Assembly: GCA_946478305.1 (NCBI GenBank)
Contig: CAMLBO010000029.1
Span: forward strand, 1-49,548
Direction: 5' to 3'
DNA length: 49,548 bases
Origin: an uncultured Enterobacterales bacterium
GTDB lineage: Bacteria; Pseudomonadota; Gammaproteobacteria; Enterobacterales; Enterobacteriaceae
Every line of letters starts with the position of its first letter. The stretch's first letter is position 1. The translations under genes were made by a program, and so were the position numbers. Below the pieces are notes generated by a model. That model had not been told where the DNA came from. It ran no database searches and saw only the letters and a list, made by a program, of their open reading frames with translations. Of the stretch, positions 1 to 10,445 are shown one piece after another.

Positions 1-13
1 GTCGAAATATCCT

Positions 14-50
14 TTAAAAAACAATGCTGGTCACCTTAAGTGACCAGCAT
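14..50 (-). terminator. Rho-independent terminator of letAB
   Basis: A perfect 10-bp inverted repeat (ATGCTGGTCA / TGACCAGCAT, 24-33 and 41-50) with a 7-nt loop. Read on the minus strand it is followed by a T-rich run (TTGTTTTTT). It lies about 36 bases past the letB stop codon, as expected for the operon's terminator. Confidence 0.85.
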
Positions 51-86
51 TAACCCGGAGGTGGCCTTAATAAGAGGTTATTGCAA

Positions 87-2723
87 TCAGTTTTTGGGAA
101 TTGCCGTTCCCCATTGCTGCCAGTCTTTGGGCTCTTCAGGGTTAAGCAGGAAGTGGCGTCCGGCAGCCGCTTTAGGCGCAACGGGCGTGGTTGGCGGCGT
201 GGCGAAGGCGATACCACCGCGGATAAACTGCTGGAAGGTCCCGCTTTTAAACATACCACCGGTTAAACCAAACTGCAGGTTGTAGCCTGAGGCCGACCAG
301 AACACACTGTTATCACGAACCAAATACTGATATTTCTTGCTGATGCGTAACGTCACGTTAACCCGGTCAGCCATGGCACCGAGATAGAAGCCGGTAACCG
401 TACCGACTTCGATACCGCGGAAGAGTACCGGCGTACCAATTTGCAAGGAACCCACTTCGGCAGCATCAACCACAATTCCGAGTCCGTCGGTATAGCGGGA
501 ATCTGTAATCGTGGATTCCTGCAAATCGAAGGTGCGCGAGGCGGGGCCTCTACCGGCTTCCACATTGATATAAGGCTGGAGTAAGGTATCAAGATTGCTC
601 ACTCCGCCCGCTGAAATCTCAGGTGAAACGATGGAGAAGCGGGTGCCCTGACGGGCAAAGGTATCAACATATTCAGGATACAGTACGGCTTTGGCCGACA
701 CCTGATTGAGTCTGGATTCCAGTTTGAGCGACTCCACCTGGCCGATAGTGATACCCAGGTAGCGAATTGGCATGCCGGGTGACAGCTTACTGGCATCGTA
801 AGTATTCAGGGTTATCTGGCTGCCTACTGCCCGTGCGGAGGTCTCCGAGTCGTACAACACCCGCTTAGCCCCTTTACTCAGTGAAACGCCCTCGAAATTG
901 TCGAAGCTAATGGCGCCTTTAAGTGCACGATCGAGAGGAGAGGCTTGCACGGTCAGTCCACTGCCATTCAGTTGCACCTTAGCCCCGCCTTCAGCCCAGA
1001 AGATACTTTTATCGGTGAGAAGTTTGCGGTACTCAGGACGGATATAGACGTCCACATCAAACTCATTGGCTTTGGGGGTCACATTGACTATCTGACCGAC
1101 CTGGAACTTACGATACAAAACTACGGAACCCGCCTGAACGTCTGGCAGACTCTTGGCCGTCAGCGTCAGTGTGGCACCAGGTTGCTCGCCCTGAATCCCT
1201 TCTGCCGCTTTTTCAGCGTTACTGAACAGCGGGTATTTCTGCCCTGGCGCACCTTTGCCACCCGGTAATATACGCACGCCGCCATCAATCCACTCCTGCG
1301 CACTGGCTCCGAGCACTTCCATGCCATCAATGCCTAATTTGACATCAACGCGGCTGTTCACTACGAACTTACTGTCTTTATGCAGCAACTCTTTATAATC
1401 GGGTTTTATGGCAAGATTAAACAGAATACCTTCGTCAGTAAGTTTGCGATCAAGGACTTGTCCAACCACAATACCGTGCAGTAACACCGGCTGACCGGCG
1501 TCGATACCGTAGGTTTGCGGAGCGATAAGTTGTACTTTCAGTACACCGGGGTCTTGCAGCAGGCGTTGATTGCTGTCCAAAACCACGAAGTGTTTTTGCG
1601 CTTCGCCCTCGCCGGGGATCAATTCCAGGGTATTGCCGGTGAGCAACTGGCTGATTTTGGCATTATTCAGGCTAATTTTAGGGCTGTTCATTTCGATACG
1701 GCTGCCGCTGCGCATCATATCGAGCACTGAAGGGTCAACGGTGAGTTTACCGGTGACTTTATTATCAGGCTGCAGCGTGACTTTGGTGAGAGTACCGACC
1801 TGCAAGCCCTGATACATCAACGGCGTCCGGCCCTCGTTAAGGCCGTCTCCATTGGGCAGGTCAAGATCGATCTCCACGCCGCGCTGGCTTTGTGCCAGAT
1901 CCGGATAAAGTTCGTATGATTGCTCCTGTTTGGCAATATTGCCGTCAGCCGGAGAGTCCAGTGCGATTGCACCGTTCACCAGTGCGGCCAGACTTTCCAT
2001 TTCAATCTTCGCGCCACTCAGACTGAAGTCGCCTTTAAAGCCAGAGACATTCCAGAAGCGGCTGGTATCTTTCACCAGATGCGCGAAGCGGCGATCAATC
2101 AGCACATCGATAGTGACTCCATCGTTGCCGGCTTCAATATCATAGTCATACACTTTTCCGACCGGAATTTTGCGGTAGTACACCAGTGAACCGGTGCTGA
2201 GGGATCCCAAATCACGGGCATGAAGATGGATCATCAACTCACCGGTATTAAGGCGGTATTTCGGTTGGGTATCCAGGGCCACAAAGTGATCTTTTTCTTT
2301 GCCCGAACCCGGCATCATGCCGATATAGTTCCCGCCAACCAGCGCATCGAGGCCGGATACACCCGCCAGTGAGGCTTTAGGTGTGACCAACCAGAACTGA
2401 GTGCCTTCACGCAGTGAGTCGGCAAGATCACTCTTGATACTGACCTTGACCATAATAGTTCGCAGGTCTTTGCTGAGACTTATCGACTCAACTGTACCCA
2501 CCTCGACACCCTGATAACGCACAGGGGTACGACCCGCGACGATGCCTGCGGCCGACTGGAAATCAATAGTGACCGTGGTGCCTCGTTCCTGATAATTGCT
2601 ATAGATAAGCCAACCGGCAATCAGTAAAGCAATAAAAGGCAGTAACCAGAAAGGCGAGATCCGGCGTCTGTTTTTAACCCGCGCTTCAGTCGGTGTATTC
2701 GGCGTTTCCTGTTGCATGTGCAT
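87..2723 (-). CDS. letB: LetB (YebT), seven-MCE-domain lipid transport tunnel protein
   Basis: Periplasmic tunnel protein that, with LetA, is thought to move lipids between inner and outer membranes. The 878 residues begin with one membrane segment (about 24-44, [17 protein letters not shown]). Seven MCE repeats follow, each with a recognisable 'G(T/S/M)PVxYxGxxVGxV'-type core (for example [15 protein letters not shown] near 60, [14 protein letters not shown] and [14 protein letters not shown] near the end). Length and sequence match E. coli YebT (about 877 aa). The gene overlaps the 3' end of letA by 38 nt, which indicates co-transcription. The third codon is also ATG (2717) with GGGA about 5 nt upstream, so the true start may be two residues later. 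Confidence 0.95.
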   Translation of the reverse strand: MHMQQETPNTPTEARVKNRRRISPFWLLPFIALLIAGWLIYSNYQERGTTVTIDFQSAAGIVAGRTPVRYQGVEVGTVESISLSKDLRTIMVKVSIKSDLADSLREGTQFWLVTPKASLAGVSGLDALVGGNYIGMMPGSGKEKDHFVALDTQPKYRLNTGELMIHLHARDLGSLSTGSLVYYRKIPVGKVYDYDIEAGNDGVTIDVLIDRRFAHLVKDTSRFWNVSGFKGDFSLSGAKIEMESLAALVNGAIALDSPADGNIAKQEQSYELYPDLAQSQRGVEIDLDLPNGDGLNEGRTPLMYQGLQVGTLTKVTLQPDNKVTGKLTVDPSVLDMMRSGSRIEMNSPKISLNNAKISQLLTGNTLELIPGEGEAQKHFVVLDSNQRLLQDPGVLKVQLIAPQTYGIDAGQPVLLHGIVVGQVLDRKLTDEGILFNLAIKPDYKELLHKDSKFVVNSRVDVKLGIDGMEVLGASAQEWIDGGVRILPGGKGAPGQKYPLFSNAEKAAEGIQGEQPGATLTLTAKSLPDVQAGSVVLYRKFQVGQIVNVTPKANEFDVDVYIRPEYRKLLTDKSIFWAEGGAKVQLNGSGLTVQASPLDRALKGAISFDNFEGVSLSKGAKRVLYDSETSARAVGSQITLNTYDASKLSPGMPIRYLGITIGQVESLKLESRLNQVSAKAVLYPEYVDTFARQGTRFSIVSPEISAGGVSNLDTLLQPYINVEAGRGPASRTFDLQESTITDSRYTDGLGIVVDAAEVGSLQIGTPVLFRGIEVGTVTGFYLGAMADRVNVTLRISKKYQYLVRDNSVFWSASGYNLQFGLTGGMFKSGTFQQFIRGGIAFATPPTTPVAPKAAAGRHFLLNPEEPKDWQQWGTAIPKN

Positions 2724-3933
2724 CCCAAATCAAGCGGCTATCGAGCCATTCTACGGCGAGTATCGTGAGGATAACGGCGGTTCCAAAGAAGAATCCCGCC
2801 GGTCCCATCGTAAATGACAATAACTGGTCACGGTTGACCAGCGACATCATCAGAGAAATAACAAACAGATCCAACATCGACCAGCGACCAATCCACGTCA
2901 CCAGCCGCAGTAAACGTATCCGCGTTTTCAATCCCTGAATCGCTTTAAAATGAATACTTAACAGTAAGGTCAGCATAACGATGACTTTGGTAAAAGGCAC
3001 CAATACGCTGGCAATAAACACAATGGCGGCTATTGGCACATTACCGGAAGTCGCCAGTGATACGACGCCCGAGAAGATAGTATCTTCCATTCTCTGCCCG
3101 TTAGCGTAAATGATAGACATAGGCAACAAGTTCGCAGGAATCAAAAAGACCATGGCGGCAATCAGGGCGGCCCAGGTTTTCTGCAGACTGTGTTTGTAAC
3201 GCGTACTCATCGGCACGTGGCAGCGCGGGCAGCGCCCCTGTTTATCGGCATGACCGGTAAATTTACATGACAGACACAGTTTAAGTGAGGCTGGTGAACC
3301 CTTAGGGCGTGGCTGCGGGTAAAACTCTTCCCACAGCTGTTCAATATTGAGGTTTATCAGCGTCAACGTAACTAACACGGTCATCATCAGATACGCTACC
3401 AGGGCGACCCCCACGTCAATATCTGCGTACTCTTTGACTTTGATACAGGCAACGGCCATGCCCACCAGATAGATATCGAGCATCACCCAGTCCTTTAGCC
3501 GGTCCAGCATCAGCAGTACCGGCTTGAGGTTCATTCCCCAGCGACGACCAAAATGCAGATAGAGAATTGAGCAGGCCAGCGTCAACGGAGCGCCGATGGT
3601 GCAAAAAGCCACCATGCTGGCCGTGATCGGTGAACCCTGACTGGACATCTGCCAAATCCCCTCGAACAAGCTGGCATCGATACGGGTACCCAGCAGTCTG
3701 ATACTGATCAGAGGTTCGGTATAGGCAAAGGGCATCAGTAGCAGAATACTGATGGCAATGATAATCAGACGCGGCAGGGAGCAGACGCGACCTTTTTCTG
3801 CTTTTGCATTGCAGCGCGGGCAATGCGCAGTTTGAGTCTTTTTCAGATCCGGTATAGAAAACAGGTAATCGCACTCACTGCATCGCTGGTAGCGTGCCTG
3901 TGGTAACGGTCCTGACATTGCGAGTATTTTCAT
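2686..3933 (-). CDS. letA: LetA (YebS), PqiA-family inner-membrane partner of LetB
   Basis: Inner-membrane protein of the PqiA family, 415 aa (E. coli YebS is 427). Two cytoplasmic zinc-ribbon-like CxxC pairs are visible. The first is at the N terminus (CSEC...CPRC) and the second midway (CLSC...CPRC). Each precedes a block of about four hydrophobic helices, including [12 protein letters not shown] and [12 protein letters not shown]. This is the duplicated PqiA layout. It is thought to energise or feed lipid to LetB, whose gene overlaps its end. The chosen ATG has AGG about 10 nt upstream; a second ATG five codons in is also possible. Confidence 0.93.
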   Translation of the reverse strand: MKILAMSGPLPQARYQRCSECDYLFSIPDLKKTQTAHCPRCNAKAEKGRVCSLPRLIIIAISILLLMPFAYTEPLISIRLLGTRIDASLFEGIWQMSSQGSPITASMVAFCTIGAPLTLACSILYLHFGRRWGMNLKPVLLMLDRLKDWVMLDIYLVGMAVACIKVKEYADIDVGVALVAYLMMTVLVTLTLINLNIEQLWEEFYPQPRPKGSPASLKLCLSCKFTGHADKQGRCPRCHVPMSTRYKHSLQKTWAALIAAMVFLIPANLLPMSIIYANGQRMEDTIFSGVVSLATSGNVPIAAIVFIASVLVPFTKVIVMLTLLLSIHFKAIQGLKTRIRLLRLVTWIGRWSMLDLFVISLMMSLVNRDQLLSFTMGPAGFFFGTAVILTILAVEWLDSRLIWDAHATGNAEYTD

Positions 3934-4187
3934 AGGGCCTGAGTGTTAATTTGCCTGTTGTAACAATTGTTCACCCATCTGAAATGCATAACAGGGGAGT
4001 GATGCTAAGATCTGTCAGGTTTTTTCGACAAAATAACGTATTATGCGGGCGACAAACAGTCATTGTAGGTCAGTCTTTTTGAAGTCACATAGGATTAACC
4101 TTGTTCAGGTGAGCATTTAATGCTTATTTTATAGGGGTTAAGCAACGTATAACGGCTGCCTGCCACTGGGTTATTATTGGTTATTAC

Positions 4188-4685
4188 ATGAATAAAGAAG
4201 AATTCTACGCGGAATTGAAACGTGATTTGGGCGCACTTATCGCCGGAGAAAATAATTTTATTGCCACTCTGTCGAACGCCAGCGCTCTGCTTTTTGAACG
4301 TCTTGAAGGGGTTAACTGGGTGGGTTTCTATCTCATGGATGGTAACTCACTGGTGTTAGGGCCTTTTCAGGGCAAAATCGCCTGCGTGCGTATTCCCGTA
4401 GGGAAAGGCGTTTGCGGCACTGCTGTGGCCGAGAATAGCGTACAGCGCGTGGGTGATGTGCATGCCTTCCCTGGTCATATAGCCTGTGACGCGTCCAGCA
4501 ATGCAGAAATTGTATTGCCAGTGACCGTTGACGGTAAAGTGATCGGGGTTCTGGATATTGACAGTACGGTTTATCAACGCTTCGACGAAGCCGATGAACA
4601 AGGGCTGACAGAGATAGTCGCCGGGCTTTGCCAACATCTGCAAAACAGCGATGCGGCAAAATATGTCAATCTGATCGCAAGTTGA
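4188..4685 (+). CDS. msrC: Free methionine-(R)-sulfoxide reductase MsrC (YebR)
   Basis: GAF-fold enzyme that reduces free L-methionine-(R)-sulfoxide in the cytosol. The 165 residues match E. coli MsrC throughout. The three redox cysteines are present at 66, 76 and 100 (IACVRIPVGKGVCG and HIACDASSN), with the same spacing as Cys84/94/118 in the longer E. coli numbering. It is divergent from letA across a 254-bp gap (3934-4187) in which I see no confident promoter or hairpin. The Shine-Dalgarno is weak (TTATTGGTTATTAC before ATG), but the start agrees with homologues. Confidence 0.95.
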   Translation: MNKEEFYAELKRDLGALIAGENNFIATLSNASALLFERLEGVNWVGFYLMDGNSLVLGPFQGKIACVRIPVGKGVCGTAVAENSVQRVGDVHAFPGHIACDASSNAEIVLPVTVDGKVIGVLDIDSTVYQRFDEADEQGLTEIVAGLCQHLQNSDAAKYVNLIAS

Positions 4686-4697
4686 TCTACGGATAAC

Positions 4698-4732
4698 GTG
4701 GCATTTAATAATGGCGTCATTATAATGACGCC
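4698..4732 (+). promoter_or_regulatory. proQ promoter with a perfect 20-bp palindrome over the -10
   Basis: A perfect -10 hexamer TATAAT (4721-4726) lies 17 nt after a 4/6 -35 match, GTGGCA (4698-4703), about 50 nt before proQ. The -10 sits inside a perfect palindrome, GGCGTCATTATAATGACGCC (4713-4732). The palindrome could be an operator, a 5' RNA hairpin or a weak terminator for msrC, but no T-run follows it. Confidence 0.5.
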
Positions 4733-4780
4733 TGTTCATGCCTGCGCCGGTTGGCAAACCCGTTGTAATCAGGAAATTTC

Positions 4781-5467
4781 ATGGAAAATCAACCTAAGTT
4801 GAACAGTAGTAAAGAAGTCATCGCCTTTTTGGCTGAGCGTTTTCCGCTCTGTTTTAGCGCCGAAGGCGAAGCACGTCCTTTGAAGATCGGTATTTTTGCG
4901 GATTTGGTCGAGCGCTTACAAGGCGAAGAGAATCTGAGCAAAACTCAGTTACGCTCTGCTCTGCGTCTGTATACCTCAAGCTGGCGTTATCTGTATGGCG
5001 TTAAAGTCGGCGCACAACGCGTTGACCTTGACGGTAATGCCTGTGGCGAGCTGGAAGAGCAGCACGTCGAACATGCCCGTAAGCAATTAGAAGAAGCAAA
5101 GGCCCGCGTTCAGGCACAACGTGCTGAACAACAGGCAAAACGTCGTGAAGCCGGTGAAGCCGAACCACGTCGTCCACGTCCGGCTGCTAAGAAACCTGCG
5201 CCGCGTCGTGAAAATGCGCCTGCAGCTGTGGCTGGTCAAGAAAATCGCAAACCACGTACACCTCGCCCACCGCGTGAGGAAAAACGTGAACCGCGTCAGG
5301 TGCCAGTAACAGATATCTCAAAACTGCAAATTGGCCAGGAAATCAAAGTCAGAGCAGGTCAGAGCGCGATGGATGCTACCGTTTTGGAAATTGCCAAAGA
5401 CGGTGTCCGGGTGCAGCTCTCTTCAGGTCTGGCGATGATCGTGCGCGCAGAACACTTGCAGTTCTGA
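4781..5467 (+). CDS. proQ: RNA chaperone ProQ
   Basis: Global RNA-binding protein of the ProQ/FinO family that binds structured sRNAs and mRNA 3' ends. It is 228 aa, like E. coli ProQ. The N-terminal FinO domain spans about 1-120 ([33 protein letters not shown]). A basic, low-complexity Arg/Pro/Lys/Ala linker covers about 120-178. A C-terminal Tudor-like domain starts near [15 protein letters not shown]. The Shine-Dalgarno AGGAAA is well placed. prc follows after 19 nt, the usual proQ-prc operon; ProQ was first known for its effect on ProP osmoregulation. Confidence 0.96.
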   Translation: MENQPKLNSSKEVIAFLAERFPLCFSAEGEARPLKIGIFADLVERLQGEENLSKTQLRSALRLYTSSWRYLYGVKVGAQRVDLDGNACGELEEQHVEHARKQLEEAKARVQAQRAEQQAKRREAGEAEPRRPRPAAKKPAPRRENAPAAVAGQENRKPRTPRPPREEKREPRQVPVTDISKLQIGQEIKVRAGQSAMDATVLEIAKDGVRVQLSSGLAMIVRAEHLQF

Positions 5468-5486
5468 TACGGAGGCCAACTCAGGC

Positions 5487-7556
5487 ATGAACAAATTTGT
5501 CAGATTAAGCGTTATTGCAGGCCTTTTGTTGTCAGGAGCGACGCTGGTCAACACCAGCTATGCGAACGATAGTGCACCGGTGACTATCGATCAGCTCAAG
5601 CAATTGACGCAAGAACCTCAAGACGCCACGGTAAGCGAGCGTGTTACGGCACGCTTTACCCGTTCGCATTATCGTCAGTTTGACCTTAATGCTGATTTCT
5701 CCGGGAAAATTTTTGACCGTTATCTCAACATGCTCGATTATGGCCATAACGTATTAATGGCATCCGATGTGGCTCAGTTTGCATCCAAGCGTAATACTTT
5801 GGGTGAAGAGCTGAAGTCGGGTCAACTGACCACGCCGTATGCTTTATTCAATCTGGCGCAGCAACGTCGTTTTGAACGTTACAATTATGCGTTACAAGTG
5901 TTGGCTCGCCCGATGGATTTCACCGGCAACGATACGATCAATCTTGACCGCTCAAAATCACCCTGGCCGAAAGACCGGGCTGAGTTGGATCGTTTGTGGG
6001 ATGCTAAAGTCAAATATGATGAGCTGAACCTCAAACTGACCGGCAAAAGCGATCAGGAAATTCGCGATGTGCTGACCAAGCGTTATCATTTTGCGATGAA
6101 ACGTCTGACTCAAAGCAACAGCGAAGACGTATTCCAACTGATCATGAATGCCTTTGCGCATGAAATCGACCCGCACACAAACTATCTGTCTCCGCGCAGC
6201 ACTGAGCAGTTCAATACCGAAATGAGCCTGTCTCTGGAAGGTATTGGTGCCGTATTGCAGGGCGATGACGATTACACGGTGATCAACTCGATGGTAGCAG
6301 GTGGCCCGGCGGCCAAAAGTAAAGCTATCGCAGTGGGTGACCGTATCGTGGGTGTAGGGCAAGTCGCAACCAGTAAAGGCGTCGTTGATGTGATCGGCTG
6401 GCGTCTTGATGACGTTGTCGCGCTGATCAAAGGTGCAAAAGGCAGTAAGGTTCGCCTCGAAATTCTGCCTGCAGGCAAAGGTACCAAAACACGTACCGTT
6501 ATTCTGACCCGTGAGAAAATCCGTCTGGAAGATCGCGCGGTGAAAATGACCATCAAGAAAGTCGGCAATGAAAAAGTTGCTGTGATGGACATTCCTGGCT
6601 TCTACGTTGGCTTGACGGACGACGTAAAAGTGCAGTTGCAGAAAATGGCGAAACAAGATGTTAGCAGCCTGGTTATTGATTTACGTACTAACGGCGGCGG
6701 GGCATTAACCGAAGCGGTTTCACTTTCTGGCCTGTTTATTCCTAGTGGTCCTGTAGTTCAGGTACGCGATAACAACGGACGTATTCGCCAGGATAGCGAT
6801 ACTGACGGCGTGGTTTACTATAAAGGCCCGCTAGTGGTGTTAGTCGACCGCTTCAGCGCTTCAGCCTCTGAGATCTTCGCCGCTGCCATGCAGGATTATG
6901 GTCGTGCTCTGATTGTCGGTGAACCGACCTTCGGGAAAGGTACCGTCCAGCAATACCGTTCACTGAACCGTATTTACGACCAGATGCTCCGTCCTGAATG
7001 GCCGGCTTTGGGTTCCGTACAATACACCATTCAGAAGTTCTATCGTATCAACGGTGGCAGTACTCAGCGTAAAGGTGTAACGCCTGAAATCCTGATGCCA
7101 ACGGGTATAGAAGCGATTGAAACTGGTGAGAAGTTTGAAGATAACGCCTTGCCATGGGACAGCATTAATGCTGCGACCTATACCAAGACCGGCGATCTGC
7201 AACCTTTCATCCCTGAATTGTTGAAGGCTCATCAAGCGCGTATCACGCAGGATCCGGAATTCCAGTACATCCAGCAAGATATAGCGCGCTATAAAGCGTT
7301 GAAAGACAAACGCGATATGGTCTCACTGAATTACGCGCAGCGTGATAAAGAAGACAAGGAAGATGATGCTACCCGATTGACTCGCCTGAATGAGCGTTTC
7401 AAAAGGGAAGGTAAGAAACCGCTGAAGTCTCTCGAAGATTTGCCGAAAGACTACGTTGCACCGGACCCTTACCTGGATGAAGCCGATAACATCGCGGTCG
7501 ATCTGGCCCGTTTACTGAAAGCTCAGGCCCAACAGGCTCCAGCAGCCAGCAAATAG
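5487..7556 (+). CDS. prc: Tail-specific periplasmic protease Prc (Tsp)
   Basis: C-terminal-processing serine protease of the periplasm. It acts on FtsI, ssrA-tagged and peptidoglycan-hydrolase substrates, in other species with the adaptor NlpI. It is 689 aa (E. coli 682) with a signal peptide (about 1-26, ending near TSYA) and a PDZ domain (about 245-330, with GIGAVLQ and GGPAAKS). The Ser/Lys dyad is visible as Ser459 in FSASASE and Lys484 in TFGKGT, 25 residues apart as in E. coli (452/477). A GGAGG motif precedes the start and proQ lies 19 nt upstream. A terminator follows the stop. Confidence 0.97.
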   Translation: MNKFVRLSVIAGLLLSGATLVNTSYANDSAPVTIDQLKQLTQEPQDATVSERVTARFTRSHYRQFDLNADFSGKIFDRYLNMLDYGHNVLMASDVAQFASKRNTLGEELKSGQLTTPYALFNLAQQRRFERYNYALQVLARPMDFTGNDTINLDRSKSPWPKDRAELDRLWDAKVKYDELNLKLTGKSDQEIRDVLTKRYHFAMKRLTQSNSEDVFQLIMNAFAHEIDPHTNYLSPRSTEQFNTEMSLSLEGIGAVLQGDDDYTVINSMVAGGPAAKSKAIAVGDRIVGVGQVATSKGVVDVIGWRLDDVVALIKGAKGSKVRLEILPAGKGTKTRTVILTREKIRLEDRAVKMTIKKVGNEKVAVMDIPGFYVGLTDDVKVQLQKMAKQDVSSLVIDLRTNGGGALTEAVSLSGLFIPSGPVVQVRDNNGRIRQDSDTDGVVYYKGPLVVLVDRFSASASEIFAAAMQDYGRALIVGEPTFGKGTVQQYRSLNRIYDQMLRPEWPALGSVQYTIQKFYRINGGSTQRKGVTPEILMPTGIEAIETGEKFEDNALPWDSINAATYTKTGDLQPFIPELLKAHQARITQDPEFQYIQQDIARYKALKDKRDMVSLNYAQRDKEDKEDDATRLTRLNERFKREGKKPLKSLEDLPKDYVAPDPYLDEADNIAVDLARLLKAQAQQAPAASK

Positions 7557-7587
7557 ACTGACGTTGGGCTTCGACATGTCCTTCTGA

Positions 7588-7612
7588 AAGCGCACTCCGG
7601 TGCGCTTTTTTT
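7588..7612 (+). terminator. Rho-independent terminator after prc
   Basis: An 8-bp GC-rich stem (AAGCGCAC / GTGCGCTT) with a TCCG loop, followed directly by a run of T residues. Confidence 0.9.
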
Positions 7613-7696
7613 ATTATCTGAAGTTCACATTCTGTGACGCCTTTCTGTATTTTGTGAGAAAATTGGACAAGAATGTGAGATCAAAGGCTGCATTTT

Positions 7697-7711
7697 GTAA
7701 AGTATTGTAAA
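7697..7711 (+). promoter_or_regulatory. CpxR box upstream of htpX
   Basis: GTAAA-N5-GTAAA, an exact match to the published CpxR consensus spacing. It lies within two tandem 10-bp repeats (TTGTAAAGTA twice, 7695-7714). E. coli htpX is a known Cpx target, so the site fits its neighbour. Confidence 0.75.
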
Positions 7712-7746
7712 GTATTGTGAATTTGCGGAGCTGGGATAAGCAGGCC

Positions 7747-7770
7747 CTTGAATTTGCAGCACGAGCCCAT
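7747..7770 (+). promoter_or_regulatory. Sigma-32-type heat-shock promoter of htpX
   Basis: CTTGAAT followed 11 nt later by GCCCAT closely matches the sigma-32 consensus (CTTGAAA, 11-16 nt, CCCCAT). It lies about 80 bp before htpX, which is a heat-shock gene in E. coli. Confidence 0.65.
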
Positions 7771-7849
7771 AGGATCTAGGTCAACCAGAGAGTATTTCTG
7801 GCTTCCACCTTGCACAATAACGATTCAACAATGAGGAAGTGAAAATTTT

Positions 7850-8731
7850 ATGATGCGTATAGGGTTGTTCCTGATAACTAACCTGGCGGTCATGCTGGTC
7901 TTCGGTCTGGTACTGAGTTTGACCGGTATTCAGTCGAGCAGTGTACAAGGGCTGATGATCATGGCTGGCCTGTTCGGTTTCGGTGGCGCCTTCGTATCCT
8001 TACTGATGTCCAAATGGATGGCGCTGCGCTCGGTCGGTGGTGAGGTCATTGAGCAACCACGTAATGAAACGGAGCGCTGGCTGATGGCAACGGTTGGCCG
8101 TCAGGCTCAACAGGCAGGTATCGCCATGCCACAGGTCGCGATTTATCACGCGCCGGATATTAATGCGTTTGCCACCGGTGCACGCCGTGATGCATCGTTG
8201 GTTGCAGTAAGTACTGCCCTGCTGCAAAGCATGAGTCAGGATGAGGCTGAGGCAGTTATCGCCCATGAAATCAGCCACATTGCTAACGGTGATATGGTGA
8301 CTATGACGCTTATCCAGGGCGTAGTGAACACCTTTGTGATCTTCGTTTCCCGCTTGATCGCACAGGTTGCGTCGGGGTTCCTTTCTGGTAACCGTGACGG
8401 TGAAGAGAGCAGCGCCGGTAATCCGATGATTTACTTTGCTGTTGCTACCGTACTGGAATTGGTCTTTGGGATTTTGGCCAGTATTATCACTATGTGGTTC
8501 TCACGTCACCGTGAATTCTATGCTGATGCTGGTTCAGCCAAACTGGTTGGCCGCGAAAAAATGATTGCTGCACTGCAACGTCTTAAGACCAGCTATGAAC
8601 CGCAGGAAGCCGGCAGCATGATGGCATTTTGTATCAACGGTAAATCGAAGTCATTCAGCGAGCTGTTTATGTCCCACCCGCCGCTGGATAAACGTATCGA
8701 GGCACTGCGTAGTGGCCAGTATCTGAAATGA
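7850..8731 (+). CDS. htpX: Membrane-bound zinc metalloprotease HtpX
   Basis: Inner-membrane M48 protease for quality control of misfolded membrane proteins, working alongside FtsH. It is 293 aa, as in E. coli. Two N-terminal membrane segments (about 5-25 and 33-53) precede the zinc-binding HEISH motif (His139, Glu140, His143). Two more hydrophobic stretches follow (about 158-178 and 193-213), then the third-ligand region ([15 protein letters not shown]). It is a single-gene unit between the prc and yebQ terminators. The CpxR box and sigma-32-like promoter upstream predict induction by envelope stress and heat. Confidence 0.97.
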   Translation: MMRIGLFLITNLAVMLVFGLVLSLTGIQSSSVQGLMIMAGLFGFGGAFVSLLMSKWMALRSVGGEVIEQPRNETERWLMATVGRQAQQAGIAMPQVAIYHAPDINAFATGARRDASLVAVSTALLQSMSQDEAEAVIAHEISHIANGDMVTMTLIQGVVNTFVIFVSRLIAQVASGFLSGNRDGEESSAGNPMIYFAVATVLELVFGILASIITMWFSRHREFYADAGSAKLVGREKMIAALQRLKTSYEPQEAGSMMAFCINGKSKSFSELFMSHPPLDKRIEALRSGQYLK

Positions 8732-8756
8732 TGCTAACGCGTTAATTGCTTAACAA

Positions 8757-8786
8757 AAAACCCGGCGAGAATGCCGGGTTTTTTTA
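8757..8786. terminator. Bidirectional terminator between htpX and yebQ
   Basis: AACCCGGC / GCCGGGTT stem with a 6-nt loop, with A-run on the left and T-run on the right, so it can terminate both the rightward htpX transcript and the leftward yebQ transcript. Confidence 0.88.
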
Positions 8787-8813
8787 TGGGTGAAATTCCG
8801 AGGAGGCAGATGC

Positions 8814-10208
8814 TCAGGTTTTATTTTGCGCCTCTTTCTGGCTGGCTGTTTGCTGCGTCATGCGCATGAAGCTCACAATGGCGCCGCCGCCTGCCAACGT
8901 ACCGGCCAGGATCAATGAAGCATGGGTACCGTGTTCGGGGAAGAGATTAAACATCAGCGCTACCATGGCTGCACCGGTCGTCTGGCCCAGCAGTCGCGCC
9001 GTACCTAACAGACCACTGGCCCCACCGCTACGGTTGCGTGGGGCGGCAGTAATGATGGTGTGGTTATTCGGCGATTGAAAAAGCCCGAAACCTGCGCCAC
9101 AGAGCAACATGCGCCAGATAATATTCAGATTCGACGGATCCTGTGGCAGCAAAGAGAGCGAATACAAGCCGAAGGAAAACACAATCATGCCGATACCGCC
9201 AAGCATACCCGGATGATAGCGCTCCACCAGACGTCCAGCGATAGGGGCCATTACCATAGTGGCCAACGGCCACGGGGTTAGCAACAGACCCGTTGAAACG
9301 GAATCCAACCCCAGTGTGTTTTGCAAAAAGAACGGTAGTGATACAAAGGCCAGCATCTGGGCGCTAAAGGAGCACAATGAGGTACCGAGCGACATGGCAA
9401 AAATAGGAATACGCAGCAGGTCCACTGGCAACAATGGGAAGGGGCGTGACAATTGGCGGCGCACAAAAAACCAGCCAATGATCAGCAAGACGAGCACCTC
9501 TCCCAGAATCAACATCCGGTTTTGGCCTTGCGCAAACCCGCTGATGGCGGTGATAAGCAAACCAAATGTCAGTGCATTCATTATGCTGCTGGTAACGTCA
9601 AACTTCTGGCCCTGGCTCTTGGTACTGTTAGCGGGTAAATACCTTAAACCCAGCGTCAGCGCCGCCAGACCAATCGGCAAGTTGATAGCAAAAAGCCATT
9701 GCCATGATGCGATAGAGAGTATTCCCGCTGCTACGGTGGGGCCTGCAGCGGAAGAGACAGCCACGATCAACGCATTAATACCCATTCCACGTCCTAAAAA
9801 GCGCTGGGGGTAGATAATGCGTATGAGAGCGGTGTTAACACTCATAATGGCTGCGGCCCCAAACCCCTGCAAAATACGGGCGATAGTTAACGTTGTCAGG
9901 GAGTCAGAAAGTGCGCAAAACAGCGATGTGATACTGAACACCAATAAGCCAGTCTGGTAAATCCGCCGGTAGCCAAAAATATCGCCGAGAGAAGCCAGTG
10001 ACAGCAAGGATATGGTGATCGCCAGTTGATAGGCATTCACCACCCATATCGACGATGCTGGGCTGGCGTGCAGATCTTTCGCAATAGTCGGCAGCGCTAC
10101 ATTGGCAATGGCACCATCAAGAACGGAGACAGTAATGCCAAGAGCGATAGCGAGGATCGCACCATAGCGCTGTGGAACAGGAAGCCCGTCATTTGGCGTG
10201 AGAGTCAT
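8814..10208 (-). CDS. yebQ: YebQ, MFS drug-efflux-type transporter (EmrB/QacA family)
   Basis: Proton-driven transporter of the 14-helix DHA2 (EmrB/QacA) family in the inner membrane; the substrate is unknown. The 464 residues align over their whole length with E. coli YebQ (about 457 aa). Family motifs include VLDGAIANVALPTIA in helix 1 (motif D1), LGDIFGYRRIY (motif A) and GPTVAAGILS (motif C). The position between htpX and kdgR is the same as in E. coli, and it is divergent from kdgR. A multidrug role is inferred from the family only. Confidence 0.92.
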   Translation of the reverse strand: MTLTPNDGLPVPQRYGAILAIALGITVSVLDGAIANVALPTIAKDLHASPASSIWVVNAYQLAITISLLSLASLGDIFGYRRIYQTGLLVFSITSLFCALSDSLTTLTIARILQGFGAAAIMSVNTALIRIIYPQRFLGRGMGINALIVAVSSAAGPTVAAGILSIASWQWLFAINLPIGLAALTLGLRYLPANSTKSQGQKFDVTSSIMNALTFGLLITAISGFAQGQNRMLILGEVLVLLIIGWFFVRRQLSRPFPLLPVDLLRIPIFAMSLGTSLCSFSAQMLAFVSLPFFLQNTLGLDSVSTGLLLTPWPLATMVMAPIAGRLVERYHPGMLGGIGMIVFSFGLYSLSLLPQDPSNLNIIWRMLLCGAGFGLFQSPNNHTIITAAPRNRSGGASGLLGTARLLGQTTGAAMVALMFNLFPEHGTHASLILAGTLAGGGAIVSFMRMTQQTASQKEAQNKT

Positions 10209-10358
10209 GAATGAGTGTCGGCATTAGGGTAATCAGAAGTTGGGATATTATCACGCGAGTAACTAAAAGGTGACAACCGTGATTATTGAGAAATATTTTT
10301 AATATTGTAAGTAAAGTTATGAATAGCCCTGTCTGCGTGCCGCAAGTCCGGCGTAAGA

Positions 10359-10388
10359 TTGCGTATGCGCAATGCTTGTCAGTATAAT
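10359..10388 (+). promoter_or_regulatory. Promoter of kdgR
   Basis: TTGCGT (10359-10364), 18 nt, then TATAAT (10383-10388), placed 57 bp before the kdgR start. A longer reading frame can be opened at this same TTG, but that would place the start codon inside the -35, which supports the shorter protein. Confidence 0.65.
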
Positions 10389-10445
10389 GAAAACTGTGTT
10401 CTATTTTTTTTGAAACAAAACTTAAGCGGGCAGGTAAGAAAGACT

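Noticed and set aside
5958-6656. 232-codon open frame antisense to prc
   Set aside because: It lies wholly inside prc on the opposite strand, has no recognisable protein features and is explained by codon bias of prc.
9259-9813. 184-codon and 11395-11913 172-codon open frames antisense to transporter genes
   Set aside because: Both mirror membrane-protein genes (yebQ and tcyP), where antisense frames are commonly open.
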